NCBI RefSeq assembly: GCF_963668515.1
Contig: NZ_OY764866.1
Coordinates: 186,001 to 250,000 of the forward strand
Direction: 5' to 3'
DNA from: an uncultured Ilyobacter sp.
GTDB lineage: Bacteria > Fusobacteriota > Fusobacteriia > Fusobacteriales > Fusobacteriaceae
DNA length: 64,000 nt
Part shown: positions 52,009 through 61,021 of the stretch, piece by piece
How positions within the stretch are numbered: position 1 is the stretch's first letter
Layout: every line of letters starts with the position of its first letter
Position numbers and translations under genes: made by a program
The notes under the pieces: generated by a model
What the model was told of the DNA's origin: nothing
Seen by the model: the letters and a program-made list of their open reading frames with translations, nothing else
The model's database searches: none

Positions 52009-53982
52009 CTAATCTAATGTCCTCAAAAGTGTATCATAAAAAAGACTGTGCTGCTCCATCCCTCGCCCTGAATAGATTGTCCCAAAGAGGTATATCTCTC
52101 CTGTGACATTTTTAAAAAGTCTTTTTAATACCGCATCTAAATCTAGTTTTTCCATCTGAAGCTCATCCTCTCCTGTGAAAACTCTTCCTATAGGCCAGTC
52201 TTTATTTAAGGACCATAAGTTTTGGAATTCATTATAGCTTTTAAGAGTATAGAGGGGGTTTCTCACATCAGTCAGTATAAGTATCCTGCTTTTTCTACCA
52301 GTCCCTATGAAACTTCCCGGAGTAGATAGAGATATGTAACCTCCCTCTAATTTAACCCCTATATCCTCTAAGCTAGGCGTCATCTTAGCGCCCTCCCTTA
52401 TAAATTTTATAAACTCATAGTTTGCATCCTTTAGCATCTGAAAACCCTCCATCACCCTTACAAAATCCTCTGATGAATCCATGAGTTCCCTACAGGCCTT
52501 TATATCCTTGGCATCGTCACTTCTACCGACGAAATATTCCAGATACACCGATGTGAAAAACTTATTTATCGGCAGCTCCCTGTCCAGGGATTTTATAAAT
52601 TCAACCATGTTGTTGTATTCCTCTATTTTATTCATAGGAAGCCTTCTTAAGAGCTGTTTGTCCTCTATCTTTTCCAGTTTGTAGTCTCTTTTAGACAGGT
52701 AGTCTGCCAAAAGGGCGGAACTTATTAGATCCATCTGAAGGACTATATTTATAAAGACCTTCATCTCGTCATAATTTATTCTTATTTTTTTAAACCTGTA
52801 AAAAACCAGGGCAAAAATAGTCAAGGCAAACACATAGGGGTTGTCTGTAACCTTATCATTTTTAGAGGTATAGAGGTATTTTATATCCATCTTCTCTGAT
52901 ATTCTGGAAAGCCCAAAATCCAAAGTCACATTATACCTCGGGGTAATTACCGATATTTCATTTCCCGGTACTCCCTGTTCCAAAAGTTCCACCACCAGTC
53001 TCAGAACTTTCTTGTCCTCTTTACTTCTAAACTCATTTTCAAGATCTGTTTTTATGTTTGAATTTGCAGCAGTTTCTTCTGTGTCTAACATCAAATTTTT
53101 TGAAATAACCTCTATAAACTCCCTAAATTTTTCTGCATTTTTATTTTTTTCAAGTCTCTCCTCCTGAAAATTTGGAAGTAATTCCTTTTCTATATAATTT
53201 CTAGAAAACTGATATATCCCGTAAGGTCCGTCGGTATTATAATAAAGGATACTTCCTTTCACCCACTTAGAAAGTTCCATTATGAAATCCCCCTGTGATA
53301 TAGATACATTTTCCAAGTTGTCCACCACGAGATATTTTACACTGTTTTGAAGATATTCCAGATATTTTTCATCTTTTAGAAGATAGTTAAAATAAAGATA
53401 AATTGATACGGCATTATCCACAATCCCCTCTTCTATTATTCTCTCGATGTACCGAACCGTTATTTCGTTCATCTCTTTATAAAATTCCACTTCTAGTTTT
53501 TCATCTTCTACCTTGCTTTTATATATCCTTTCCCCTATTTTTTTATAACTTGTATTGGATAGGGAGGCCCCTGTGATATTTGACAAAAGTTTCCTAGCTA
53601 TCTCCTCATCGCTGCTTATGATTCCCTGAAGGGAATCTTTTTTTCTATAAAATTCAACTGTTTTGGACATGAGGCTTTGAGAGGCTTCATAGTGCATAAA
53701 AACAGGTTCAATCTCATGTTTTTTTATAAGGCTACACTTTTCTAAAACCACAGGCCAGAACAGCCTCAATTCCCTCTGAATAAATCCGAAATATGAAAAA
53801 ATTCTAAGCTGCGAGGCCACCTTAAAATCAACATTTTTCATCCATTTTATTCTCTCTGTCCTGTTGGCCACAAGGACCAGAATATCGTTAGAGTTTATTC
53901 CGTCTGACAGCATACGGCAGTATCTTTTGATTGCATTTTCTGTTTTGCCACTTCCGGTTTCTCCTAAAATAACTCTTCTCAT
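52009..53982 (-). CDS. UvrD/Rep-like superfamily 1 helicase relative, probably degenerate
   Basis: A 657-residue protein. Walker A is ILGETGSGKTENAIKRY (residues 5-21), followed by LVLVANRTERIKWM and, in the Walker B place, YLVVDNLENVSISQGDF; helicases here have DE-x-Q-D, so the catalytic Glu is replaced by Asn. Later segments (ISVITPRYNVTLDFGLSRI, YLYTSKNDKVTDNPYVFALT, SLSTPGSFIGTGRKSRILIL) follow the order of UvrD domains 2A/2B and motif V, but arginine-finger motif VI is not visible. It is probably a non-unwinding ATPase or scaffold, like inactive AddB/RecC-type proteins. GGGTGATG precedes the ATG. It stands alone. Confidence 0.62.
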   Translation of the reverse strand: MRRVILGETGSGKTENAIKRYCRMLSDGINSNDILVLVANRTERIKWMKNVDFKVASQLRIFSYFGFIQRELRLFWPVVLEKCSLIKKHEIEPVFMHYEASQSLMSKTVEFYRKKDSLQGIISSDEEIARKLLSNITGASLSNTSYKKIGERIYKSKVEDEKLEVEFYKEMNEITVRYIERIIEEGIVDNAVSIYLYFNYLLKDEKYLEYLQNSVKYLVVDNLENVSISQGDFIMELSKWVKGSILYYNTDGPYGIYQFSRNYIEKELLPNFQEERLEKNKNAEKFREFIEVISKNLMLDTEETAANSNIKTDLENEFRSKEDKKVLRLVVELLEQGVPGNEISVITPRYNVTLDFGLSRISEKMDIKYLYTSKNDKVTDNPYVFALTIFALVFYRFKKIRINYDEMKVFINIVLQMDLISSALLADYLSKRDYKLEKIEDKQLLRRLPMNKIEEYNNMVEFIKSLDRELPINKFFTSVYLEYFVGRSDDAKDIKACRELMDSSEDFVRVMEGFQMLKDANYEFIKFIREGAKMTPSLEDIGVKLEGGYISLSTPGSFIGTGRKSRILILTDVRNPLYTLKSYNEFQNLWSLNKDWPIGRVFTGEDELQMEKLDLDAVLKRLFKNVTGEIYLFGTIYSGRGMEQHSLFYDTLLRTLD

Positions 53983-54015
53983 AAAATCATCACCCTAACC
54001 AATTTTACACGGGAA

Positions 54016-54050
54016 ATAAAAAAAAGAAAACCTCTTTATAGGTTTTCTTT
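54016..54050 (-). terminator. Terminator stranded from its gene by a repeat
   Basis: Stem AAAGAAAACC/GGTTTTCTTT (54023-54032 with 54041-54050); the minus strand continues into an eight-T run. It fits as terminator of the membrane-protein operon ending at 54797, but the mosaic repeat now lies between. Confidence 0.65.
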
Positions 54051-54074
54051 ATCTAACTTTTATTAATTTCTCTT

Positions 54075-54770
54075 AATTTAGCTCAAGTTGCTACTTGAAA
54101 TAAATTCTCCTAAATTACTGAATTTATCTGAATATTAGAACCAAAAGATTTTGTCACGAATGGACACTAATAAAAGATAGGGAAATTAGCACGAATAAGG
54201 ACAAAATCTTTTGGTTACAGAGAAAAGAAGAGAGTATCACGGAGGAGAGCGATATTAAAGTCAAAAGATTTTATCACGAATGAACACCAATAAAAGATAG
54301 GGAAATTAACACGAATAAGGACAAAATCTTTTGGTCACAGAGAAAAGAAGAGAGTATCACGGAGGAGAGCGATATTAAAGTCAAAAAATTTTGTCACGAA
54401 TGGGCACTAATAAAAGATAGGGAAATTAGCACGAATAATAAAAAACCTTTTGGTCACAGAGGACGCAGAGAAAAAGAGGGAGTTTCATAGAGTTGAACCC
54501 AAAAGTATTTATACTTTCTTTTTTGAGTGGTTTTTTATCTCTTTTCACTTGCCATTGATAAAATCAGCGTTAAGAATGACCGAAGTGGAATCCTTAGATA
54601 AATTCGACTGTCTGAGCGTAGCGAGTTTCGAATTTATCTTGGATTTCCGAGGGCATTTAGCTGATTTTTCACGGGCTTGAACTTTTGGTTACTTTTCTTT
54701 CAAGAGAAAAGTAACGAATTCTTATAAATTCGATACTTTAATTTGAATAAAGATAGTAACTTAGCTTAAT
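54075..54770. repeat. Mosaic interspersed repeat, locus 4 (full-length, degenerate ends)
   Basis: Left end TTAGCTCAAGTTGCTAC and right end AGTAACTTAGCTTAA are imperfect inverted repeats of the family. Three tandem units start at 54141, 54261 and 54381, an exact 120-bp period. Next come the ATTGATAAAATCAGCGTTAAG and CTGTCTGAGCGTAGCGAG blocks and the hairpin GTTACTTTTCT...AGAAAAGTAAC. No gene. Confidence 0.75.
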
Positions 54771-54796
54771 TTCATTCAGATGGAAGATAGAAAAAT

Positions 54797-55345
54797 TTAA
54801 CTTATCTCCTCTAGATCCAAAAAAATTCCCCCTAGGATAAAATAACTGAGACTTATAAGGAAAATAGATATCACTATACCCACTAGGCTAAGGGCCATTA
54901 GAACAGCCATTAGTATGCAGTTTGTGTATAGGGGAAGGTCTTTTAATTTTTCCACCATTTCCAAAGGGGCATCCAGTTTCTTCAAAAAAACTGCATATAC
55001 CACCAAGAGAATAAGATCAGCCACTCCAAAGGCCAGCTGAAACCAGAAAAGCTGGATAGGATAAGATTTTGCCAAAATCATCCCCCCATGACCTACAATG
55101 GTAAGGCATATCATTAAATTTATTATTTTATTCATTTTAAAACTATTAAGCCTGTTATTTAGCTCCTCTTTAAACCTCAGCATTATAAAGGTGAAGATTA
55201 AAACAGAAAAAAATGTCCCTAAGGTTATAATCCAGAAGGGTGGTCTCTGAGATTCCCTGGTGATCTGAAGAGACTGGAGAACAAGATTATAACCTCCATA
55301 AAAAAAGCATATTTGCTTCATCACGTTAAGAGATACCTCTTTCAT
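54797..55345 (-). CDS. Membrane protein, paralogue B of a tandem pair
   Basis: A 182-residue integral membrane protein with five hydrophobic segments, for example WIITLGTFFSVLIFTFIML and ILMAVLMALSLVGIVISIFL. The cytoplasmic loop RFKEELNNRLNSFKMNKIIN and the motif AVFLKKLDAPLEMVEKLKDL are shared with its neighbour. AAGGTG fits the ATG at 55345, so the three-residue longer frame is rejected. It is 27 bp after the paralogue's stop, in one operon. Family unknown. Confidence 0.65.
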   Translation of the reverse strand: MKEVSLNVMKQICFFYGGYNLVLQSLQITRESQRPPFWIITLGTFFSVLIFTFIMLRFKEELNNRLNSFKMNKIINLMICLTIVGHGGMILAKSYPIQLFWFQLAFGVADLILLVVYAVFLKKLDAPLEMVEKLKDLPLYTNCILMAVLMALSLVGIVISIFLISLSYFILGGIFLDLEEIS

Positions 55346-55372
55346 AAAAATCACACCTTCATAATAGAGTTT

Positions 55373-55924
55373 TTATTCCTTGGCCTCTTCTAGATAACTC
55401 ATCTCCATAAAAATATTTCCAAGAATAAAATAGCTGAAACTTATAAGGAAAACAGCAAAAATAATCCCCACTATGGTAAATATCATAAATACTGCCACAA
55501 GAATACAGTTACTGTATAGCCTCAGGCTTTTTATTTTCTCAAGTTTCTCAAGAGGAGCATCCAAATTTTTCAAAAAAACAGCATAAATAATATCTAAAAC
55601 CATACCCCCTATACCCAGGAAAAGCTGCATATAGATAACACTTTGAGGATAGGCCCTTCCCAAAAGTGATGTGGCATACCCGGCAACAGACATATATATC
55701 ATTATTATTATAACCTTATCCATCTTTATGCTGTTCAGACGCCTGTTCAGCTCCTCTTTAAATCTCAGCATTATGAATATAAATATTGCCACTGAGACAA
55801 AAGAGATAAGGGTAACTAACCATGTAGGAGTTTTTTCAGGAGATATGCTAAACTGAGTCACGAGGCTAAACATGCCATAAAAATAACATATAGCTTTCAT
55901 CGCCTCTAAAGAAATCATATTCAT
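55373..55924 (-). CDS. Membrane protein, paralogue A of a tandem pair
   Basis: A 183-residue protein, alignable end to end with the next gene: WLVTLISFVSVAIFIFIML, RFKEELNRRLNSIKMDKVII, YAVFLKNLDAPLEKLEKIKS and FLISFSYFILGNIFMEM. Five hydrophobic segments predict an inner-membrane location. GGGAGGG fits the ATG at 55924. The conserved RFKEELN and LDAPLE loops, not the helices, carry the identity and may bind a partner. It arose by tandem duplication. Role unknown. Confidence 0.65.
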   Translation of the reverse strand: MNMISLEAMKAICYFYGMFSLVTQFSISPEKTPTWLVTLISFVSVAIFIFIMLRFKEELNRRLNSIKMDKVIIIMIYMSVAGYATSLLGRAYPQSVIYMQLFLGIGGMVLDIIYAVFLKNLDAPLEKLEKIKSLRLYSNCILVAVFMIFTIVGIIFAVFLISFSYFILGNIFMEMSYLEEAKE

Positions 55925-55992
55925 AAATATCCCTCCCATATTTCTCTCTACAACTACTTTACTTTATTAAATTGCATAGACCTTTTATTTTA

Positions 55993-56021
55993 TTGATTTT
56001 TTAAGAAGATTGAAGTAATAT
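55993..56021 (+). promoter_or_regulatory. Promoter of the alarmone synthetase gene
   Basis: TTGATT (55993-55998), 17-bp spacer, TAATAT (56016-56021), 29 bp before the ATG. Confidence 0.5.
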
Positions 56022-56050
56022 AGGCATTAGGAAGGTTATGAGGTGATTTT

Positions 56051-56830
56051 ATGAGCAGTTCAGAAATATTAAATAGAGAGAATTTTTTTAAAGAGTTCTC
56101 CATAGACGAAGAGTATTTCAAAAGTACCGGACTAGAGTGGAGTGAACTTGAAAAAATATATCAAGACTACACATTACTGGTTCCTATCATGGAAAAGAGA
56201 GCAGAAGAGATAGTTCTGCATATAATGGCATTAAAAGATGTCCATTCTGTAAGACGCCGGGTAAAAAAAGCGGAACATCTTATTGAAAAAATCATAAGAA
56301 AGGGGAGAAAATATGCAGATAGGGGTATCAATGTCAAAACTTACAAAAAAATTGTAACTGACCTTATAGGGGTTAGAGTTTTACATCTATTCAAGGATGA
56401 CTGGAAAAGCATACATGAAGAGATAATCGATTTATGGGAAACAAAAGAAACCCCGCAGATCAATATAAGAAGAGGAGACTACAACCTAGATAAGCTCCGT
56501 GAAGGGATAAAAAACTGCAACTGCGATATAATTGTGAGAGAACATGGCTACCGATCTGTACACTACCTCATAGGAGCCTCTCTGAGTGCCCAAAAGGAAG
56601 TCCTTGTAGAGATTCAGGTAAGGACTGTTTTCGAAGAAGCCTGGAGTGAAATAGACCATATAATAAGATATCCCTATGATATAGACAACCCGATTCTTTC
56701 TGAATATCTCGGAATATTCAATAGAATTGTAGGAAGTGCAGATGAGATGGGAATGTTTATAAAAAAATTAAAAAAAGAGGTTGGTAAAGACAACCCAAAT
56801 CCTAGAGAATTGGATAATAAATTCAAATAG
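56051..56830 (+). CDS. Small alarmone synthetase ((p)ppGpp synthetase, RelA/SpoT domain)
   Basis: A 259-residue single-domain synthetase of the RelA/SpoT family, like YjbM/YwaC. It has a helical start and VKTYKKIVTDLIGVRVLHLF. The catalytic region has REHGYRSVHYLIGA (the GYRSxH element) and VLVEIQVRTVFEEAWSEIDH (EIQVRT and the E-x-x-x-H signature). There is no HD hydrolase, TGS or ACT domain. It makes (p)ppGpp from GTP/GDP and ATP under stress. GAGGTG precedes the ATG. Its own promoter and terminator make it monocistronic. Confidence 0.9.
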   Translation: MSSSEILNRENFFKEFSIDEEYFKSTGLEWSELEKIYQDYTLLVPIMEKRAEEIVLHIMALKDVHSVRRRVKKAEHLIEKIIRKGRKYADRGINVKTYKKIVTDLIGVRVLHLFKDDWKSIHEEIIDLWETKETPQINIRRGDYNLDKLREGIKNCNCDIIVREHGYRSVHYLIGASLSAQKEVLVEIQVRTVFEEAWSEIDHIIRYPYDIDNPILSEYLGIFNRIVGSADEMGMFIKKLKKEVGKDNPNPRELDNKFK

Positions 56831-56839
56831 TGTTATACG

Positions 56840-56868
56840 CTGCCCTTATATTTGGGACAGTTTTTTTA
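56840..56868 (+). terminator. Terminator of the alarmone synthetase gene
   Basis: CTGCCC (56840-56845) pairs with GGG-A-CAG (56854-56860, one bulge), followed by T7. Confidence 0.65.
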
Positions 56869-56954
56869 TTTTCCAATATAAAAGCATATTTTTTACGGAA
56901 AATACCTTCGGTAATTACTCAATGTTTACTCTTTTTATACAATTTATTTTTTTA

Positions 56955-56983
56955 TTGAAAAGGAAAACAGGAATAAATATATA
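56955..56983 (+). promoter_or_regulatory. Promoter of pdxH
   Basis: TTGAAA (56955-56960), 17-bp spacer, TATATA (56978-56983), 31 bp before the ATG. Confidence 0.6.
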
Positions 56984-57014
56984 AAATTAAGAATATAAAG
57001 AAGGAGGTGAAAAT

Positions 57015-57653
57015 ATGGTTTCAGATCTTAGAATTTACAAAGGAGATTATGAAAGAGGAAAAATCCCTATAAAAGACTTCCAGGAATATCCATTAGAGCA
57101 TCTTCATGAATGGCTTATAGAAGCATATGAAAAAGGTGAAAAATTTCCAAACACCATGACTCTTAGCACCGTAACCCAGTCTGGGGTCACAATGAGCGCT
57201 GTTCCTCTAAAATCCTTTAAAAATGAAAAACTCAGATTTTTCAGCAGTTATGACAAAGACTATAATTCAGAATTAGGTTCCAAAGGCTCTGTGGGTGTTC
57301 ATTTCTTTTTCAAAAAAACAAAAAGACAGATTTTTATAAGAGGCGATATCGAAAAAATACCTGTATCGGAATCTGAGGATTATTTTAATGAACAACCAAA
57401 GGAAGATAAAATCATGATATGGGCTACAAAAGAGGGAAAGGCAATCTTAAAAAAAGACGAACTAAAAAATCATTTCGATCAAATCAGAGACAGATTCAAA
57501 GGCAGCTCTATTCCATACCCGGAATTTTGGGGCGGTTATGATATAACTCCCAAGTATATAGAATTCCTAGAGGGTATAGAGGGTGGAGTGCATCAAAAAT
57601 TAATTTATCAGCTTATAAATGGAAAATGGACAAAGAAAAAAACTACATCTTAG
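57015..57653 (+). CDS. pdxH: Pyridoxamine 5'-phosphate oxidase
   Basis: A 212-residue FMN enzyme making pyridoxal 5'-phosphate. The N-terminal LRIYKGDYERGKIPIKDF and LHEWLIEAYEKGEKFPNTMTL are followed by the FMN site LKSFKNEKLRFFSSYDKDY, GVHFFFKKTKRQIFIRGDIEK and the C-terminal PEFWGGYDITPKYIEF. The usual final R-L-x-P is replaced by INGKWTKK. It uses O2 in the best-known enzymes, which is notable in an otherwise anaerobe-like gene set. AGGAGGTG precedes the ATG. It is monocistronic. Confidence 0.85.
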   Translation: MVSDLRIYKGDYERGKIPIKDFQEYPLEHLHEWLIEAYEKGEKFPNTMTLSTVTQSGVTMSAVPLKSFKNEKLRFFSSYDKDYNSELGSKGSVGVHFFFKKTKRQIFIRGDIEKIPVSESEDYFNEQPKEDKIMIWATKEGKAILKKDELKNHFDQIRDRFKGSSIPYPEFWGGYDITPKYIEFLEGIEGGVHQKLIYQLINGKWTKKKTTS

Positions 57654-57681
57654 TGTAATTATGAAAATAAATTAACCATAC

Positions 57682-57710
57682 AAAAAGGAGTTTTTAAAAA
57701 CTCCTTTTTT
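57682..57710 (+). terminator. Bidirectional terminator between pdxH and the transporter operon
   Basis: AAAAAGGAGTTTTT/AAAAACTCCTTTTTT, a 14-bp inverted repeat almost without loop, with A- and T-runs on both sides. It serves pdxH and the convergent YnjF-like gene. Confidence 0.75.
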
Positions 57711-57758
57711 CATTATATTCAGAATATTCAGATTAGATTTTCAGTACTCAAATACATA

Positions 57759-58340
57759 TTATCCCAGTATTTTTCGAGCCTCTAAAAGTCTTTGGGACGC
57801 TGTAAAAATAACAGCAGAAAAGAATACTACTCCTATCGGGTTTATATACTTTGTAAAAAGCATCATCATTGTAAAAAATATAAACCCCTCAGTCCTTTCA
57901 GCGACTCCAGCTTGATAATAAAAAGATTTGCTTCCCTTTTTTTTCGCCATCATCCCAGTGGTTAAAAAAACCGTCATAGAAAATATTATACTGCAGGTCA
58001 GGATGAGCATTATCATTCTAGTATTTGAAAATCTAAATGCCAACCCCAATATAACAGATATTTCCACAAGCCTGTCAAAAGTTATATCCATAACTGTACC
58101 AAAAGGAGTCGCGCCATTTTCCCTAGCTATGGTACCATCAACTGCGTCGAGGAGACCTGACAACCACAAAACTGTGATAGCCATTAGCGGCATTTTAAAG
58201 TAGATAAAAATACCTGCTGATATCCCCATAAAAAAAGCGATAACAGTAACCTGGTTAGCAGTGAAATTATATCTCATGAAAAAATTCGCCACTTTTTTTA
58301 TAATTGGCTGTACATGTTTTCTAGCGTGTGTGTCGAGCAT
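57759..58340 (-). CDS. CDP-alcohol phosphatidyltransferase (YnjF-like)
   Basis: A 193-residue inner-membrane enzyme with six hydrophobic segments. The catalytic motif is complete: LDAVDGTIARENGATPFGTV, then MDITFDR, i.e. DGx2ARx8Gx3Dx3D. It transfers a phosphatidyl or related group from a CDP-linked donor to an alcohol. AGAGGTG fits the ATG at 58340. It follows an ABC transporter operon that matches YnjBCD of E. coli, where YnjF is the same kind of enzyme, so the link between lipid synthesis and this transporter is conserved. The substrate alcohol is unknown. Confidence 0.85.
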   Translation of the reverse strand: MLDTHARKHVQPIIKKVANFFMRYNFTANQVTVIAFFMGISAGIFIYFKMPLMAITVLWLSGLLDAVDGTIARENGATPFGTVMDITFDRLVEISVILGLAFRFSNTRMIMLILTCSIIFSMTVFLTTGMMAKKKGSKSFYYQAGVAERTEGFIFFTMMMLFTKYINPIGVVFFSAVIFTASQRLLEARKILG

Positions 58341-58355
58341 TTTTAGCACCTCTAT

Positions 58356-59381
58356 TCATATCAATATAATATTATCCTTGTTATACTTTACATAGAGTTC
58401 CATATGATTCTCCATAGGAAATTCAACACGGTTTTGAACCACCTCTATACACTCTCCGCCTATATCAATATCAAAATGGTAAAACCCGCTTTTAAAGGCA
58501 CTGTCCTTTACTCTTCCTTTCAGAACTCCCTCATTGTCACCCGGTTTCTCTTCTAATGTTACCCTTAGGTCCTCTGACTTCAAAGCCAGGCAGACTTTTT
58601 CGGCCTCACTAAAATTTACGGAAAATTCTATATTTTTACTGTAAAAGATACCACTTTTAATCTTTCCGGTAAATATGTTATTTATCCCTATAAATTTTGC
58701 CACAAAAGGTGATGACGGTTTTTTATAGAGGTTCAACGGAGTGTCAAACTGGGCAAGGTTTCCATTGTCCAATATGGCAATTTTATCCGACAGATAAAAT
58801 GCTTCATTTCTGTCGTGAGTCACAAAAAGTACCGTACTTTTATGTTTCTTCTGAATTTTTTTGAGAAGTTTCTGCAATTTCCCCCTGAGTCCCTCATCTA
58901 GCGCTGAAAAAGGTTCATCCATGAGCAGAAGTCTAGGTTCCATGACAAGTGCTCTCGCTATGGATACCCTCTGCTTTTGACCACCACTGAGGTCATAGGG
59001 ATGTCTTTTTTCAAAACCACCGAGCCCAAGCTCTTTCAATACATTTTTAGCCTTTTTTAGTCTCTCCCTTTTACTTATTCCCATCATTTTAAGACCAAAG
59101 GCTACATTATCCTCTACATTTAGGTTTGGAAGAAGCAGAGAATCTTGAAAAATCATAGATAGCCCTTTCTCTTTGGGGGATTTTCCCCTGGTCCCTTCCC
59201 CCTGTATATAAACTTCCCCGTCATAATCCTCTATTAGCCCGGAGATTATATTCAATAAAGTGGTCTTTCCACATCCAGATTCTCCTAAAAGGGTTACAAA
59301 CTCACCTTTTTCAATTTTCAGATTAAAATCTATCATTTGAAAATTATCATATTTTTTACCTATATCTTTCAGAATTACCAT
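58356..59381 (-). CDS. ABC transporter ATP-binding protein (YnjD/PotA-like)
   Basis: A 341-residue ATPase. Walker A is LLGESGCGKTTLLN, the Q-loop SMIFQDSLLLP, signature YDLSGGQKQRVSIARAL, Walker B LLLMDEPFSALD, H-loop LFVTHDRNEAF. The C-terminal 100 residues are a small regulatory domain like TOBE (NIFTGKIKSGIFYSK). It energises the two permeases encoded just before it; its ATG overlaps the stop of the second permease gene. AGGGGA precedes it. Confidence 0.88.
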   Translation of the reverse strand: MVILKDIGKKYDNFQMIDFNLKIEKGEFVTLLGESGCGKTTLLNIISGLIEDYDGEVYIQGEGTRGKSPKEKGLSMIFQDSLLLPNLNVEDNVAFGLKMMGISKRERLKKAKNVLKELGLGGFEKRHPYDLSGGQKQRVSIARALVMEPRLLLMDEPFSALDEGLRGKLQKLLKKIQKKHKSTVLFVTHDRNEAFYLSDKIAILDNGNLAQFDTPLNLYKKPSSPFVAKFIGINNIFTGKIKSGIFYSKNIEFSVNFSEAEKVCLALKSEDLRVTLEEKPGDNEGVLKGRVKDSAFKSGFYHFDIDIGGECIEVVQNRVEFPMENHMELYVKYNKDNIILI

Positions 59382-60136
59382 ACTATGTCCCCTGTCGTTT
59401 TTTTATTGTAAATCCTCTTTACTTTTCTCTCTAAAATAAAGAGCAAAGAAAAATTTATGAATATATAGAATACACTATATACCGCTCCAGCCTTTATATT
59501 CCCGCCGGATATATATGGAAACATCAAAATAGGGATAGTCAAAACCTTCCCCCCTCCTATAATTAGGGTATTAAGATATTGTGCAAAGGATACTATTATC
59601 ACCAGGCTTCCTCCCGCTATTACAGAAGGCATTATATGGGGTAAAGTAATATAAAAAAATCTCTGCATCCCATTGGCTCCTAGCATTTTACCCACCATCT
59701 CATAATTTTCATTGAGAGTTCTATATCCTATAGTTGTAGAATGGATATAGTAGGGAAGAGTAAGTACCGTATGTATAAACACAACCCCTATAAGGGTTTC
59801 TGACAGTCCTAGCCTGATGAAAGTAAAGTAGATCCCCATACTGGTAACAAATGAGGGAATAATCAAAGGAAGAAAAACCAGACCCTGAATAATTTTTTTT
59901 CCTTTAAAATTCTTTCTTGCCAGTATATTTGCCGCCGGAGTCCCCAGGATAATATTAAGAAAAAGTGTCAACAGAGCCGTTCCAATAGTGGTAATCGAGG
60001 CATCATAAGTTTTTTTGTCATTTATTATATAAAGCCATGAATCAAGGTTTAAACTTTCATATATAAGAGCGCCAAAGGGAAGTATAAAACATATCATTAT
60101 AATTGCCCCGAGTATTTTCATCACCAATCTTTTCAT
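59375..60136 (-). CDS. ABC transporter permease 2 (YnjC C-terminal half-like)
   Basis: A 253-residue permease with six hydrophobic segments and the EAA-type loop YRTLNENYEMVGKMLGANGMQRFFYITLP. Family: binding-protein-dependent transport inner-membrane component, thiamine/iron/polyamine group. Its start is directly next to the stop of permease 1. In E. coli YnjC both permease halves are in one protein; here they are separate genes. Confidence 0.85.
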   Translation of the reverse strand: MKRLVMKILGAIIMICFILPFGALIYESLNLDSWLYIINDKKTYDASITTIGTALLTLFLNIILGTPAANILARKNFKGKKIIQGLVFLPLIIPSFVTSMGIYFTFIRLGLSETLIGVVFIHTVLTLPYYIHSTTIGYRTLNENYEMVGKMLGANGMQRFFYITLPHIMPSVIAGGSLVIIVSFAQYLNTLIIGGGKVLTIPILMFPYISGGNIKAGAVYSVFYIFINFSLLFILERKVKRIYNKKTTGDIVW

Positions 60137-61021
60137 CTAATCCCACGCCCTTTGATTTTTACCTACGGTGAATTTATGAATACAGTATACCAATACTCCC
60201 CCTGTCATACTAATTAATGAAATAAACATATTTATCACCATAAGGTTTGGCCTGTCAGCAAGGTTTCCCTTAGAGTACATGTCATAAGCCATCACTGCCA
60301 GAGCCTTTGGATAGGTCACTCCAAGTATATAGGGAGTTTCAAATGCAGTAAACATATAAGCAATTATAATAAAAAAACTCATAAGGAGGGATGGCCCCAT
60401 CAAGGGAAGCACCACTTCGAAAAAAAATCTAATTTTTCCTACACCAAAAATATAAGCCACAGAGTCCCATTTTTTATTTATCCTCTGAAGAACCGGAAAA
60501 GACATCATAACTACAAAGGGGCAGGTTTTCCATACATAGGTTATCATTATTCCGATTCCTTTTTCATCATTTGTCATGATGGGAAACTCTCTGTAGTTTT
60601 CTATTATCCCTGTCGATACTAGGCAGCGGCTGATAAATCCATTTTGTAAAATAAGTATCAATATGAGATAAGATGCCACGAGATAAGGTACAAGCAGAGG
60701 ACTTTCTATTATTTTCTTTAAATAATTCCCCTTGAAATACCTACTCTTCAAATTCAAATATAGAAAAAAGAGCAAGCCTATAGAGAACAATAAGGATAGC
60801 AATGAAGAGCAGAGGGCCATCTTTGACGTAAATACTAGCGAGTCCAAAAAACTTTCACTTTTCAAGACCTCCCTATAGTATTCCAATGTGAAAATAGATT
60901 CTCCCGTTATTTTATTCAGTCCGAAGCTCTGTAACAGCCCATAAATAAATCCATAAATAAAAAACAAAGTTATGAATAAAATTACAGGCATCAGATAGAT
61001 ATATCTTTTAATTTTTTCCAA
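60137..61021 (-). CDS. ABC transporter permease 1 (YnjC N-terminal half-like)
   Basis: A 294-residue permease with six hydrophobic segments and an EAA-type loop QRINKKWDSVAYIFGVGKIRFFFEVVLPLM. It starts with TTG at 61021, overlapping the end of the binding-protein gene by 14 bp; AGAGAGG lies very close to this codon, so a start a few codons inside is possible. It pairs with permease 2 to form the channel. Confidence 0.82.
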   Translation of the reverse strand: MEKIKRYIYLMPVILFITLFFIYGFIYGLLQSFGLNKITGESIFTLEYYREVLKSESFLDSLVFTSKMALCSSLLSLLFSIGLLFFLYLNLKSRYFKGNYLKKIIESPLLVPYLVASYLILILILQNGFISRCLVSTGIIENYREFPIMTNDEKGIGIMITYVWKTCPFVVMMSFPVLQRINKKWDSVAYIFGVGKIRFFFEVVLPLMGPSLLMSFFIIIAYMFTAFETPYILGVTYPKALAVMAYDMYSKGNLADRPNLMVINMFISLISMTGGVLVYCIHKFTVGKNQRAWD

